Part shown: positions 26,720 to 35,733 of the stretch, in pieces
How positions within the stretch are numbered: position 1 is the first letter of the stretch
Layout: every line of letters begins with the position of its first letter
DNA from: DAITQM01 sp039794245
Lineage (GTDB): Bacteria; Pseudomonadota; Gammaproteobacteria; Xanthomonadales; Wenzhouxiangellaceae
NCBI GenBank assembly: GCA_039794245.1
Contig: JBDIVS010000010.1
Coordinates: 1-64,000, forward strand
Direction of reading: 5' to 3'
Length of the DNA: 64,000 bases
Notes under the pieces: generated by a model
What the model saw: the letters and a program-made list of their open reading frames with translations, nothing else
Database searches by the model: none
Told to the model about the DNA's origin: nothing
Program-made: the position numbers and the translations under genes

Positions 26720-27765
26720 GCGCGCTCGGTACCGCGCTCGCCATGCTGGTTCAGGGACGCGATCTCGATCCTTCAACGATGCACGGTGCGCTCGGCGAAG
26801 TCATGAATGGCACGGCCGAGCCGTTGCACATCGCTGCTTTTCTCGCCGCCCTGGCCGCCAAGGGCGAAACGGTCGAGGAAATCGCCGCCGCGGCCGAGGT
26901 ATTACGCCGTCATGCGCTGCGCCTCGATGTGCAGCACGAGCATCTGGTCGACACCTGCGGTACCGGCGGCGACGGCACGGCGATCTTCAACGTCTCGACC
27001 GCCGCCGCTTTCGTAGCCGCCGCCGGCGGCGCTAAAGTTGCCAAGCACGGCAACCGCGCTGTCTCCAGCCGCAGTGGGAGCGCCGACGTCCTCGAGGCGG
27101 CCGGTGTCGATCTGACTGCCGATCCAGCAACGGTCGCCGCGGCAATTGAGACATTGGGGATCGGCTTTCTGTTCGCCCCGGCGCATCATCCGGCAACCCG
27201 CTACGTCGTGCCGGTACGGCGCACACTCGGCGTGCGCACACTGTTCAACCTGCTCGGCCCACTGACCAACCCGGCAGGGGCGGCGAAACAATTGATCGGG
27301 GTTTACGCTGAACGCTGGCTCGAACCGCTCGCCAAAACACTGGCGGCACTCGGCAGCCGACATGTTCTGGTTGTACATGCCGAGGACGGCCTCGATGAGA
27401 TCAGTCTCGCTTCTCCGACTTCGGTTGTCGAACTGAAAGACGGCGAGATCAACCGCTTTTCAATCGCGCCCGAACAATTCGGTATCGAGCGCCGGCCACT
27501 GGCCGGACTTGCGGTCGCTGAACCACGCGAATCACTCGCCCTGATCGAAGAGGCGCTGAGCGGCAAACCGGGTGCGGCGTTTGATATCGTGGCGTTGAAC
27601 GCCGGCGCCGCGCTGTATGCCGCCGATCTGACGGCCGACCTGGCTGCCGGAATCGTACTCGCCCGTGAAATACAGGCTTCGGGCCATGCCTGGCATCTGG
27701 TCGGCGAATTGGCTGAATTCACCCGGGCGCGAGCCGGACAAACGCCCGCCGAGGCCGGCGGATGA
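26716..27765 (+). CDS. trpD: Anthranilate phosphoribosyltransferase
   Basis: TrpD transfers phosphoribosyl from PRPP to anthranilate. The start at 26716 (MSALGTALAM) gives 349 residues. Family segments seen are LVDTCGTGGDGTAIFNVSTA (PRPP loop), KHGNRAVSSRSGSADVLEA, FAPAHHPATRYVVPVR and FNLLGPLTNPA. It overlaps trpG and trpC by four bases each, consistent with translational coupling. Confidence 0.96.
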
Positions 27766-28613
27766 ACGATCGAGGCACCATACTCGACCGCATCCTGGTG
27801 ACCAAACGCCTGGAAATCGCCGAGCGTCGGGCACGTCTTCCGGCATGCGACTTGTTAGCAAAAATAGCTGATTTGCCATCGCCCCGGCCGTTCGCCGCGG
27901 CCTTGCGCCGCGCCGCCGAACGCGACGGCCTGGCGGTGATCGCCGAAATCAAACGCGCCTCGCCGAGCGCCGGCGTGATTCGCGAGGACTTCGCGCCCGC
28001 CCGGCACGCCGAACAATACGCCGCTGCCGGCGCCGCCTGCCTTTCGGTGCTCACGGACGCGCCGTACTTTCAAGGTCACGAGGACCACCTGATTGCCGCC
28101 CGCGCGGCGTGCGAGTTGCCGGTGCTGCGCAAGGACTTTACGCTCGATCCATGGCAGATCGACGAAGCGCGGCTGATCGGCGCCGATGCGGTATTACTGA
28201 TCGCCGCGGCGCTGCCCGGCGACCGTCTCGGCGAGCTTCATGCTTATGCCGCAGATCGGCAATTGGCGGCGCTGATCGAGGTGCACAATGAAGCCGAACT
28301 TGAACGGGCGCTGGCGCTCTCGCCCGAACTGGTCGGCATCAACCACCGCGACCTCAGACGATTCGTCACCGATCTTGCGATCGGCGAGCGGCTCGCGCCG
28401 CGCATTGCACCGCCGGCGCTGGCGATCGGCGAAAGCGGTATCCGCGACGGCGCCGATTGCGCAAGACTGTGGCGCGCCGGGGTGCGCGCCATCCTGGTCG
28501 GCGAGACTTTGATGCGTGCCGCCGATCCCGGTGTCGCACTCGCCGCGCTGCGCCGTGATTTTCAACAAGCGGCCGGCCGCGGCCGGCCGGCCCGTACCAC
28601 CCGTTGGGGATAG
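27762..28613 (+). CDS. trpC: Indole-3-glycerol-phosphate synthase
   Basis: This 283-residue monofunctional TrpC closes the ring to indole-3-glycerol phosphate. Signatures are VIAEIKRASPSAGVI, AACLSVLTDAPYFQG, PVLRKDFTLDPWQIDEAR, LVGINHRDLRRF and AIGESGIRDGAD. It is not fused to TrpF. trpF, trpB and trpA are not in the window, so the pathway is split, as in many gammaproteobacteria. Confidence 0.96.
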   Translation: MNDRGTILDRILVTKRLEIAERRARLPACDLLAKIADLPSPRPFAAALRRAAERDGLAVIAEIKRASPSAGVIREDFAPARHAEQYAAAGAACLSVLTDAPYFQGHEDHLIAARAACELPVLRKDFTLDPWQIDEARLIGADAVLLIAAALPGDRLGELHAYAADRQLAALIEVHNEAELERALALSPELVGINHRDLRRFVTDLAIGERLAPRIAPPALAIGESGIRDGADCARLWRAGVRAILVGETLMRAADPGVALAALRRDFQQAAGRGRPARTTRWG

Positions 28614-28615
28614 CG

Positions 28616-30790
28616 ATGAAAATACCCGTCAAGAAACGTCCGCTGTCGATTTGTGACCTCTTTGTTTGGATTGTGCCGATTACGATGATGACCACCGCCT
28701 GCCAACCCACTCCGCCCGCTGCCGGCGATCCGGCTCCGCCGCTCGCCGCTCAGCGCCCGTACACCCTGACCCTGCACGGTGAAAATCGCGACGACCCATG
28801 GTACTGGCTGCGCGACGATGCGCGCACCGCCCCCGAGGTGCTCGCCTACCTAGAAGCCGAAAACGCCTACACCCAGGCGCGGATGGCCGATGAAAAGACC
28901 CGGCAGGAAACGCTGTATCAGGAACTCGCGTCCCGCATCAAACCCGACGATTCCGAAGTGCCGTACCGGCTCGGCCACGCCTGGTACGCAACGCGCTACA
29001 TCGCCGGCAAGGAACTGCCGCAGCACGTGCGCTGGCTGACCGATGCCGCCTGGCCCGCCGGCGAACCGGAAGTACTGCTCGATGAAAACGAGCTGGGTGC
29101 CGGGCTCGATTTCTACCAGGTCGGCACCTTCGAGGTCTCGCCCGACGACCGCTGGCTGGCGTGGAGCGAGGATACGCAAAGCCGCGGCATCTACCGCCTC
29201 CGCTTCCGCGACCTGAGCGGCGCCGAAGAAGCCGCGGAAGTCATCGAAATGGCCTCGCCGGCGATCGCCTTCGCCGCCGACAACCGCACGGTGTTCTACG
29301 TGCGCCTGCAAGACGAAACGCTGATCCCGTGGCAGGTCTGGCGCCACCGCATCGGCAGCGACCCGGCTGAAGATGTGCTGGTCTTGCAGGAAGACGATCC
29401 GGCGTTCTATACCACCGTTTCCCGCTCGCGCGACGGGCGGTGGATCGAGATCGTCCAGGATTCGACCTTGACCAGCGAAATGCATGTCATCCCGGCAACG
29501 CAGCCCGAACGCCCGGCACAGAGCGTCGCACCGCGCCGCGCCGGGCACGAATACACCGCCGAGGTCAGCGGCGAGAACGTTTATCTGCTGAGCAATCTGA
29601 ACACGCCGAACTTCAGGCTGGTGCGATATCCGCTCGGCCAGGGTTACGATCCGGCGCACTGGGAAGAGCTCGTCGCTGGCCGCCCCGATGTGTTGCTGCA
29701 CGGCATGCATGTGCTGGAAAACCACGTCGCCATCGAGGAAATCGAGCAGGGGACAATGAAAATCCGCGTCGTGCCGTTGGATGGCGGCGAAAGCTTCCAT
29801 CTTGCCGCCGACGAGGCGGCCTATGTCGCCCGGCTCGACAACAACCCCGAAGCCAAGGCGCCGTACCTGCGCTACCGTTACGAATCGCCCGCCGTACCGC
29901 CCAGGATATACGATGTCGATCTCGCCAGCCGCGAACGCACCCTGCGCAAGCAGTCGTTCGCCGGCGACGATTTCGACGCCGCGCGCTACCAGGTGACGCG
30001 CCTCGACATCGCGGCGCGCGACGGCACGGCGATTCCGGTCACCCTGCTGCACCGCGCCGGCGCCGACCCGCACGGCCGCCACCCGCTGTATCTTTCCGGT
30101 TACGGCGCCTACGGCATCAGCTACCTGCCGAATTTCAGGCCGCAGGTGCTGAGCCTCGTCGATCGCGGCTTCGTCTCGGCCATCGCCCATATCCGCGGCG
30201 GCCAGGAACTCGGCCGGGCGTGGTACGAAGCCGGGAAACTGCTCAACAAACGCAACACCTTCACCGATTTCATCGCTGTGGCGCGCGGTCTGGCTAAAAT
30301 CGGCTGGGCCGACCCCGGGCGCATCGCCGGCGCCGGCCGTTCGGCCGGCGGACTTTTGATCGGCGCCGTCGCCAATATGGCGCCGGAGACCTTCAAGGTG
30401 CTGATCGCCGGCGTACCGTTCGTCGATGTGATCACGACGATGTCCGACGAATCGATTCCGCTGACCACCTTCGAATACGATGAATGGGGCAACCCGGCCG
30501 ATCCGGAATACTACCGCTACATGATGAGTTACTCGCCGTACGACAACGTTGCGGAACACGACTACCCGAACATGCTGGTCACCACCGGGCTGTGGGATCC
30601 CGCCGTCCAGTACTGGGAACCGGCCAAGTGGGTCGCCAAACTGCGCCACACTAAAACCGGCGACCAGGAACTGCTGTTTCGCATCGACATGAGCGCCGGC
30701 CACCGCGGCGGCGCCGGCCGCTACGAGCGCCTGCGCGATACGGCGCTGGAATACGCGTTTATTCTGAAGCACATCGCCGGGGACGACTGA
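28616..30790 (+). CDS. S9 family prolyl oligopeptidase / oligopeptidase B-like
   Basis: The 724-residue enzyme has an N-terminal membrane or lipoprotein-like segment (LFVWIVPITMMTTACQP). A beta-propeller follows at about 70-450, then a C-terminal alpha/beta hydrolase. Catalytic features are the Ser in GRSAGGLL, the Asp in LWDPAVQYWEP and the His in MSAGHRGGAGRYE. The family cuts short peptides after Pro or basic residues. Export to the periplasm is inferred from the N-terminus; the lipobox is weak. The ATG at 28616 is preferred to the TTG at 28604. It follows trpC by two bases and may share its transcript. Confidence 0.9.
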   Translation: MKIPVKKRPLSICDLFVWIVPITMMTTACQPTPPAAGDPAPPLAAQRPYTLTLHGENRDDPWYWLRDDARTAPEVLAYLEAENAYTQARMADEKTRQETLYQELASRIKPDDSEVPYRLGHAWYATRYIAGKELPQHVRWLTDAAWPAGEPEVLLDENELGAGLDFYQVGTFEVSPDDRWLAWSEDTQSRGIYRLRFRDLSGAEEAAEVIEMASPAIAFAADNRTVFYVRLQDETLIPWQVWRHRIGSDPAEDVLVLQEDDPAFYTTVSRSRDGRWIEIVQDSTLTSEMHVIPATQPERPAQSVAPRRAGHEYTAEVSGENVYLLSNLNTPNFRLVRYPLGQGYDPAHWEELVAGRPDVLLHGMHVLENHVAIEEIEQGTMKIRVVPLDGGESFHLAADEAAYVARLDNNPEAKAPYLRYRYESPAVPPRIYDVDLASRERTLRKQSFAGDDFDAARYQVTRLDIAARDGTAIPVTLLHRAGADPHGRHPLYLSGYGAYGISYLPNFRPQVLSLVDRGFVSAIAHIRGGQELGRAWYEAGKLLNKRNTFTDFIAVARGLAKIGWADPGRIAGAGRSAGGLLIGAVANMAPETFKVLIAGVPFVDVITTMSDESIPLTTFEYDEWGNPADPEYYRYMMSYSPYDNVAEHDYPNMLVTTGLWDPAVQYWEPAKWVAKLRHTKTGDQELLFRIDMSAGHRGGAGRYERLRDTALEYAFILKHIAGDD

Positions 30791-31073
30791 GACTCCTTTG
30801 CACAAATTCGGTGTCTCGTTGCCTTCTTTCACCGCTACGCAGCTCAGGCAATAGAGGCCGTGCGGTTTCGCCGCAGGCGGAAGAAGCCTTGCGGCGGAAC
30901 ACCGCCCGGCCGTAGGCCGCCTGCCGCGGCTATGATTTATGGCCGACTGTTGCCAGATAGAAACGAGAAATCACCGAAATTCCATCCTTCGTGTTCCTTC
31001 GTGTCCATCGTGGTAAAAATGACGGCGGGCCGCCATCTTCCTGCCGGCGGCCCGCCACAGGATGCTGCATCCT
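30791..31073. repeat. Intergenic tract with a degenerate cttcgtg repeat
   Basis: No gene is seen. At 30983-31023 a stretch (ccttcgtgttccttcgtgtc core) resembles one at about 22462-22512 and a class of decayed dispersed repeats common in environmental proteobacteria. The 30860-30930 part is GC-rich with imperfect inverted repeats. Confidence 0.4.
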
Positions 31074-31467
31074 TCAGCGCTTGTACAGCACCGCCAGAAC
31101 GATACCGGCGCCGGTGTACATGATGCCGTCGACAACGATCGAAACGGCCGTCGGCACCAGCCCCCAGGGTTGTATCGCATAGAACAACAGATACAACCCG
31201 GCGATAAAGCAGGCGATGGCGAGGCCGAAGCGGACGCCCTCCGTCCAGCCTTTCCCTTCATGCCCCTTGGCGAACAAGTAGCCGAGGGCCACCCCTTGCA
31301 GCAGGCAAGCGGCAATGATCGCCCACATGACCTCCTCTCCCATCGGCCGCATCATCTCGGTGGCGACGTTCGCCGCCCAGAAATCCTTGAGTACGATGGC
31401 GTTGACCCAACTGTCCGGCCCCTAGCGAGGCAATCAGATAGTGTTTACTATTGGGTTTACTGTTCAT
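31074..31467 (-). pseudogene. Small multi-helix membrane protein, frameshifted with a short N-terminal deletion
   Basis: The open part (31074-31355) encodes about 93 residues with three hydrophobic helices, including WAIIAACLLQGVALGYLFAK and GVRFGLAIACFIAGLYLLFY. The same frame remains open upstream (SWVNAIVLKDFWAANVATEM) but lacks a start. The natural start is the ATG at 31467 (MNSKPNSKHYLIASLGA) in another frame. Comparison with the family (usually a full first helix between these two parts) suggests a deletion plus frameshift near 31415. A short product from the internal ATG at 31355 could still be made. Confidence 0.6.
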
Positions 31468-31954
31468 GATAGCTCACCCAATCGGTGAAGGTGATTGATC
31501 GGCGCGCCCCTGAACGCTTTGCATACCCCCGGCCATCGGAACCCCGGCCACTGATTTCCCCGGGCATCGCCGGGCGGCCGCGCCGGTATCAATGATACCT
31601 GCTTACGATGCGGTACGACAGCACGCACCCGGATCAGGGAAGGTCAGGCTCGGGCCCAGGCGGCGTGCGAATCATCCGGATTCTGCGCCATCGCTACAAA
31701 CCCTCTACCGCAAACGCGCTTCGTCGTATCGGAAGCCTCGTCTGCGTGCCGAAAGGGTTGCAGACAGTCGGCCCCAACCATTTGCGGCGGCAGCCGCCAA
31801 GGGCTTCGGGCCGGCCGGATTTCTCCTGGGTTCACTGGGTTCACCGGCCGCCAAAACGAGACCGAGGTTCGCGAGAAATGCTTCCTCATAAAATCGGGTG
31901 AGCGGGGCGCGTTTTTGTAATGTTATAATGTAATTTTTCGGAACTTCCGTCGCG
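31468..31954. other. Intergenic region upstream of the MerC gene
   Basis: No convincing gene is seen in these 487 bases; the open frames have unnatural composition. A GGTATC-AAT-GATACC palindrome lies at 31586-31600, and a duplicated gggttcac motif at about 31828-31846. The end carries the Zur-box-like site described separately. Confidence 0.4.
31917..31939 (+). promoter_or_regulatory. Zur-box-like operator overlapping a TATAAT
   Basis: The 23-base site (core AATGTTATAATGTAAT) matches the enterobacterial Zur consensus (GAAATGTTATA-N-TATAACATTTC) at 18 of 22 informative positions. It contains TATAAT at 31924-31929 and ends 15 bases before the MerC-domain ATG. Regulation by zinc is therefore inferred. 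Confidence 0.5.
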
Positions 31955-32596
31955 ATGCCCGACACGCTCCCCGGTCATGCCGCCCACCGCACCGTCCGCC
32001 AAAACGGCGTTTCGATGTTTTTCGACCTGGCCGGGATCGGGCTTGGCGGGGTTTGCCTGGTGCATTGCACGCTGTTGCCGCTGGCTGTCAGCCTCGCGCC
32101 GGTGCTGCTCGGCAGTCTGGCCGGCGATCGCTGGTTCCATATCGGGCTTTTGGTCTTGATCCTGCCGCTGGCGCTTGCCGCGTTCGCCGTCGGCTGGCGC
32201 CGGCACCACAGCCTGGCGATGGTGGTGTTTGGCAGCCTCGGGGTTCTAGGGCTGGTGTTCGCGGCGGTCCTCGGGCACGACCTGCTGGGTACGGCCGGCG
32301 AGAAAATCCTGACCTCGGCAAGCGGTGTGACGCTGGCCCTCGGCCATTTCATCAATTTCCGCCGCCGGCGGGCGAAGAACTGCTGCCCTGAGCCCGGATT
32401 ATTCATGACCCCCTCTACTGCGACGGCCCCATGCACTGCATCTGCGACATTTCACTCGGTCGCACATCCTCACCGTACAGTCAAGTACGTTTCTGGTGTG
32501 CTCGGTCGCGAAATGCCACAGCTACAGGGCCTGGAACCGTCTCGCGACGAGCGGGTCATGAATAATCCGGGCTGCGGCGATTTGATCCGGCGCTGA
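31955..32596 (+). CDS. MerC-domain membrane protein, 3' end altered by an inserted element
   Basis: Residues about 20-145 form a four-helix MerC-type domain with the diagnostic Cys pair in GGVCLVHCTLLPLAVS and later helices (LLVLILPLALAAFAVGW; GHFINF). MerC proteins move or bind thiophilic metals in mercury resistance, but stand-alone chromosomal forms also occur outside mer operons. After RRRRAKNCCPEPG the frame runs into a 183-bp repeat, so the last 66 or so residues are repeat-encoded and probably not native. The Zur-like site points to zinc rather than mercury. An inner ATG at 32015 is an alternative start. Confidence 0.75.
   Translation: MPDTLPGHAAHRTVRQNGVSMFFDLAGIGLGGVCLVHCTLLPLAVSLAPVLLGSLAGDRWFHIGLLVLILPLALAAFAVGWRRHHSLAMVVFGSLGVLGLVFAAVLGHDLLGTAGEKILTSASGVTLALGHFINFRRRRAKNCCPEPGLFMTPSTATAPCTASATFHSVAHPHRTVKYVSGVLGREMPQLQGLEPSRDERVMNNPGCGDLIRR
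32391..32573. repeat. 183-bp inverted-repeat element (AGCCCGGAT family)
   Basis: The ends AGCCCGGATTATTCATGACC (32391-32410) and its exact reverse complement (32554-32573) form 20-bp perfect terminal inverted repeats. Inner parts (cactcggtcgcaca; gtgctcggtcgcg) are imperfectly repeated. No transposase is encoded, so it is MITE-like. Single ends occur at 38028-38047 and 22387-22406. It overlaps the 3' end of the MerC gene. Confidence 0.75.
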
Positions 32597-32673
32597 CGCT
32601 GATAAAATGATCGTTTCGATCGGCGCGCCATAATTCGCCCGGCGCGCCCACGTTTTTCTGGATTCCTCAACAC

Positions 32674-34281
32674 ATGACCACCGATTTAAGCGACGAAATC
32701 GCCCGCCGCCGGACGTTCGCCATCATCTCGCACCCCGACGCCGGCAAGACGACGCTGACCGAAAAGCTGCTGCTCTACGGCGGCGCGATCCAGCTCGCCG
32801 GTTCGATCAAGGCGCGCAAGGCCGGCCGCCACGCCACGTCCGACTGGATGGCGATGGAACGCGAGCGCGGCATTTCGATCACCTCGTCGGTGATGCAGTT
32901 TCCGTATCGCGGCCGGGTGATCAACCTGCTCGATACGCCCGGTCACGCCGATTTTTCCGAAGACACCTACCGCACGCTGACCGCGGTCGATTCGGCGTTG
33001 ATGGTGATCGACTGCGCCAAGGGCGTCGAGGAGCGGACGATCAAGCTGATGGAGGTCTGCCGGATGCGGGCGACGCCGATCATGACTTTCATCAACAAGC
33101 TCGACCGCGAAGGCCGCGAACCGCTGGAACTGCTCGACGAGATCGAGAAAATCCTGGCCATCGAATGCGCCCCGGTCACCTGGCCGATCGGCATGGGCAA
33201 GCGGTTCAAGGGCGTCTATCACCTGCTCGACGACCGGGTATTGCTTTACGAAAGCGGCCGCAACTTTTTGGCCAAGCCGGCCGAGGTGATTGCCGGACTC
33301 GACTCGCCGGAAGTGGACCGCCGCCTCGGGGATCAGGCCGCCGACCTGCGCGCCGAGATCGAACTGGTGCGCGGTGCGAGCCACACTTTCAACAGCGATG
33401 CCTATCTCGCCGGCCGCCAGTCTCCGGTGTTCTTCGGTTCGGCGATCAACAATTTCGGTGTCACCGCGCTGCTCGACCAGTTTGTCGATACCGCCCCGGC
33501 GCCCGGCTCGCGGGACGCTGGCACCCGGACCGTCCGCCCGGAGGAAAACACGTTCAGCGGCTTTGTCTTCAAGATCCAGGCGAATATGGATCCCCAGCAC
33601 CGGGACCGGATCGCTTTCGTCCGCATGTGCTCCGGCAGTTTCTCGCCCGGCATGAAACTGCACCATGTGCAAAGCGGCAAAGTACTGCGCGCCGCCGGGG
33701 CCCTGGTGTTCCTGGCCCGCGAGCGCGAGGCGGCACACGCTGCTTACGCCGGCGACGTGATCGGTCTCCAGACCCATGGCGTACTGCGCATCGGTGATAC
33801 CCTGACCGAGGGCGAGTCGCTCGTTTTCGGCGGCATCCCGCATTTCGCCCCGGAAATTTTCCGCCGCGCCCGGCTGCGCGATCCGCTGAAAGGCAAACAA
33901 CTGCAAAAAGGACTGCAACAGCTCTCCGAGGAAGGGGCGACACAGTTCTTCCGGCCGCTGATCGGCAACGATCTGATTTTAGGCGCCGTTGGCAGTTTGC
34001 AGTTCGACGTCGTCGCCCACCGCCTGCGCGACGAGTACAACGTCGATGCGGCGTTCGAGCCGGTCAATGTTACGACCGCGCGCTGGGTGGCCGGCGAACC
34101 GGGCAAACTCGCCGAGTTCCGGCGCAAGGCCGAAGCGAACCTGGCGCTCGACGGCGCCGGTGAACTGGTCTATCTGGCGCCCAGCCGGGTGAATCTCGAC
34201 CTGACGGTAGAGCGCTGGCCACAGCTCGGCTTCGCCGCCACCCGCGAAGTGGCGGCGAGCCCGGTCGGTGTCGCAGCGTGA
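32674..34281 (+). CDS. prfC: Peptide chain release factor 3
   Basis: RF3 is the GTPase that recycles RF1/RF2 after termination. The 535-residue protein has G1 (SHPDAGKTTLTEKLL), the switch region ERERGISITSSVMQF, G3 (LLDTPGHADFSEDTYRTL), G4 (FINKLDRE) and the RF3-specific C-terminal part (GSLQFDVVAHRL, DEYNVDAAFEP). Its stop overlaps the GTG start of the MATE gene, so the two are co-transcribed. Confidence 0.97.
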   Translation: MTTDLSDEIARRRTFAIISHPDAGKTTLTEKLLLYGGAIQLAGSIKARKAGRHATSDWMAMERERGISITSSVMQFPYRGRVINLLDTPGHADFSEDTYRTLTAVDSALMVIDCAKGVEERTIKLMEVCRMRATPIMTFINKLDREGREPLELLDEIEKILAIECAPVTWPIGMGKRFKGVYHLLDDRVLLYESGRNFLAKPAEVIAGLDSPEVDRRLGDQAADLRAEIELVRGASHTFNSDAYLAGRQSPVFFGSAINNFGVTALLDQFVDTAPAPGSRDAGTRTVRPEENTFSGFVFKIQANMDPQHRDRIAFVRMCSGSFSPGMKLHHVQSGKVLRAAGALVFLAREREAAHAAYAGDVIGLQTHGVLRIGDTLTEGESLVFGGIPHFAPEIFRRARLRDPLKGKQLQKGLQQLSEEGATQFFRPLIGNDLILGAVGSLQFDVVAHRLRDEYNVDAAFEPVNVTTARWVAGEPGKLAEFRRKAEANLALDGAGELVYLAPSRVNLDLTVERWPQLGFAATREVAASPVGVAA

Positions 34282-35636
34282 ATTTCACAGCCGCAATGCA
34301 GCAACGACTGGTGACTCCGGCCGAGCGCCGGCGACGCTTGCTGACCATCGCCCTGCCGATCATCGGCGGCATGCTGTCGCAGAACATATTGAACCTGGTC
34401 GATATCGGCATGGTCAGCCGCCTTGGTGATACGGCGCTGGCGGCGACCGGCGTCGGCAGCTTCGCCAATTACCTGGCGCTGGCCGCAGTGCTCGGTCTGG
34501 CGAGCGGCGTGCAGGCGATCGCTTCGCGCCGCCTGGGCGAAGGCCGCGACAGCGAAACGGCGATCGCGCTGAACGGCGGGCTTTTGCTGGCGCTTTTGAT
34601 CGGCGTGCCGCTCAGCATCCTTTTGATTTCACTGGCTCCGGCCCTCATGCCGGTGCTCAATCCCGACCATGCGGTGCTCGACTCAGGCACGCCGTATTTG
34701 CAGATCCGGCTCCTGGCGATCGCCGCCGTCGGCATGAATTTCGCCTTCCGCGGCTATTGGAGCGCGGTGCACATGACGCGCCTTTATTTCACGACGCTGC
34801 TCGCCATGCACTCGCTGAACATCTTCCTGAACTGGGTACTGATCTTCGGCCACCTGGGCGCTCCGGCGCTTGGCGTCCGCGGCGCGGCGTGGGCGACGAC
34901 GATTTCGATCTATACCGGCACCGCCATTTATCTGTTCTTCGCCTGGCGCCACGCCCGCGGCCACGGGTTTTTCCGCGGCCTGCCGCCGCGCCGCGAACTT
35001 GTCCGCCAGATCCGGTTGTCGCTGCCGGCCAGCGGCCAGCAACTGTTCTTTTCCGGCGGCCTCCTGGTTCTGATCTGGATTCTGGGCCGCATCGGCACCG
35101 CCGAAGTCGCCGCCGCCAACGTGTTGATGACGCTCGGCCTGGTTGTGATCCTGCCGGCGATGGGCTTCGGCATTGCCGCCGCCAGCATGGTCGGCAACGC
35201 GCTCGGCCGTAAGGACACTGACGATGCCGAATGCTGGGGCTGGGACGCGGCGCGGCTGGTGTTTCTGATCAATCTGGCGGTCGCCGCCCTGCTTTTGGTG
35301 CTGGCCCGGCCGATCCTGTCGATCTTCCTGCACGAGCCAGCGACGCTCGAACTCGCCTTCATACCGCTGTTGCTTTCCGCCGCGATCATTGCCATTGACA
35401 CCGCCGGCATGGTGCTGATGAACGCCCTGCACGGCGCCGGCGCCACCTGGCGGGCGATGGTGATCTCGCTCGTCGGCCAGTGGGCGTTCTTTCTGCCGCT
35501 GGCCTATGTCGCCGGCGTGATGTTCGGCGGCGGTCTCCTTGCCGTGTGGATCATACAGGCCTGTTACCGCTTCGGCCAAGCGCTGGTTTTCGCCTGGACC
35601 TGGCGCCGGCGACACTGGGCGGCGATCGAGGTTTAA
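34278..35636 (+). CDS. MATE family efflux transporter
   Basis: The 452-residue protein has about 12 hydrophobic helices in two similar halves. It starts RRRLLTIALPIIGGMLSQNI, and the loop GVRGAAWATTISIYTGTAIY is a typical MATE segment. It probably exports drugs or organic cations using an ion gradient; the substrate is unknown. The GTG start overlaps the prfC stop. Its own TAA stop (35634-35636) sits on the first base of a palindromic repeat, which separates it from convergent comM. Confidence 0.92.
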   Translation: MNFTAAMQQRLVTPAERRRRLLTIALPIIGGMLSQNILNLVDIGMVSRLGDTALAATGVGSFANYLALAAVLGLASGVQAIASRRLGEGRDSETAIALNGGLLLALLIGVPLSILLISLAPALMPVLNPDHAVLDSGTPYLQIRLLAIAAVGMNFAFRGYWSAVHMTRLYFTTLLAMHSLNIFLNWVLIFGHLGAPALGVRGAAWATTISIYTGTAIYLFFAWRHARGHGFFRGLPPRRELVRQIRLSLPASGQQLFFSGGLLVLIWILGRIGTAEVAAANVLMTLGLVVILPAMGFGIAAASMVGNALGRKDTDDAECWGWDAARLVFLINLAVAALLLVLARPILSIFLHEPATLELAFIPLLLSAAIIAIDTAGMVLMNALHGAGATWRAMVISLVGQWAFFLPLAYVAGVMFGGGLLAVWIIQACYRFGQALVFAWTWRRRHWAAIEV

Positions 35637-35733
35637 CCCAACTGTTGCATCAATTCCCGGAATTCTCGGTCAAGCGGGTGAGTGCAGCTTGGCCGTTGGG
35701 CGAGAAACCCGGGAATTTATGCAACAGTTGGGT
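35636..35733. repeat. 98-bp palindromic element (ACCCAAC family, copy 2)
   Basis: ACCCAACTGTTGCAT (35636-35650) and ATGCAACAGTTGGGT (35719-35733) are perfect terminal inverted repeats. With the adjoining ATTCCCGG stretches they reach 25 bp with one mismatch. The left 60 bases match the right end of the 24069-24324 element. The MATE stop codon touches one arm and the comM stop codon lies in the other, so it may also act as a two-way terminator hairpin. Confidence 0.8.

Noticed and set aside
28850..30832. A 660-codon minus-strand open frame over the S9 peptidase gene
   Set aside because: The plus-strand gene has clear catalytic motifs, whereas this antisense frame has biased composition (many Arg, Gly, Asp) and no motif.
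31592..31901. Overlapping plus-strand open frames of about 97-99 codons
   Set aside because: The sequence is low-complexity and repeat-derived, no ribosome-binding site is seen, and neither frame resembles a protein family.
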